From positions 1-5,804 of the forward strand of contig JANXWM010000756.1 in the NCBI GenBank assembly GCA_025351145.1: a DNA stretch of 5,804 nucleotides. Direction: 5' to 3'. Positions within the stretch are counted from its first letter, which is position 1, and each line of letters begins with the position of its first letter. Below the pieces are notes generated by a model that was given only the letters and a program-made list of their open reading frames with translations, searched no databases and was not told where the DNA came from. This DNA is from Chitinophagaceae bacterium. GTDB lineage: Bacteria > Bacteroidota > Bacteroidia > Chitinophagales > Chitinophagaceae. This document shows positions 5,768-5,804 of the stretch, in pieces. The position numbers and the translations under genes were made by a program.

Positions 5768-5804
5768 TAAACCGTTACTCTGGTAGTTGATCATTGTCTT
5801 GATT

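Noticed and set aside
5775..5804. Possible C-terminus of another minus-strand gene (NQDNDQLPE, stop at 5775-5777)
   Set aside because: Only nine codons are visible, and another frame across this edge is also open, so it cannot be told from chance.

Overview
The window looks like a chromosomal piece from a Bacteroidota bacterium, probably near the Chitinophagaceae. This rests on a promoter of the Bacteroidota type (TTTG, 19 bases, TAccTTTG), the absence of clear Shine-Dalgarno sequences before the genes, moderate G+C, and the wording of the urocanase, HAL and KilA-N proteins. The genus is an inference; no rRNA or marker gene is present.

All genes read on the minus strand, so transcription runs from right to left. 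From the right: a GC-rich hairpin repeat (5743-5767), a Bacteroidota promoter (5694-5724) and an inverted-repeat operator (5674-5687) lead into a MarR-family regulator (5182-5664). Then come hutH, histidine ammonia-lyase (3669-5168), an unrecognised and AT-rich 400-residue gene (2456-3658), and hutU, urocanate hydratase (645-2351). Spacings are 13 nt (marR-hutH), 10 nt (hutH-unknown gene) and 104 nt (unknown gene-hutU). HutH and HutU catalyse the first two steps of histidine degradation (histidine to urocanate to imidazolonepropionate). The last two enzymes, HutI and HutG or their equivalents, are not in the window.

Left of hutU lies a 286-nt stretch (359-644) with no convincing gene but many inverted repeats: a perfect 26-nt palindrome, a 12-bp-stem hairpin, a nested hairpin and one copy of a roughly 46-nt repeat. 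A second copy of that repeat, in opposite orientation, sits on the other side of hutU (2402-2447). At the left edge is the N-terminal part of a KilA-N domain protein (1-358), which carries a second 26-nt palindrome inside its reading frame.

The ordinary part is a MarR-controlled hut operon. The parts worth a second look are the unrecognised gene inside the operon, a 7-nt tandem repeat that seems to have added about 11 residues to HutU, two palindromes that share ends and centre but not arms, and the inverted repeat pair bracketing hutU. I see no clear evidence for a wholly new multi-gene system.
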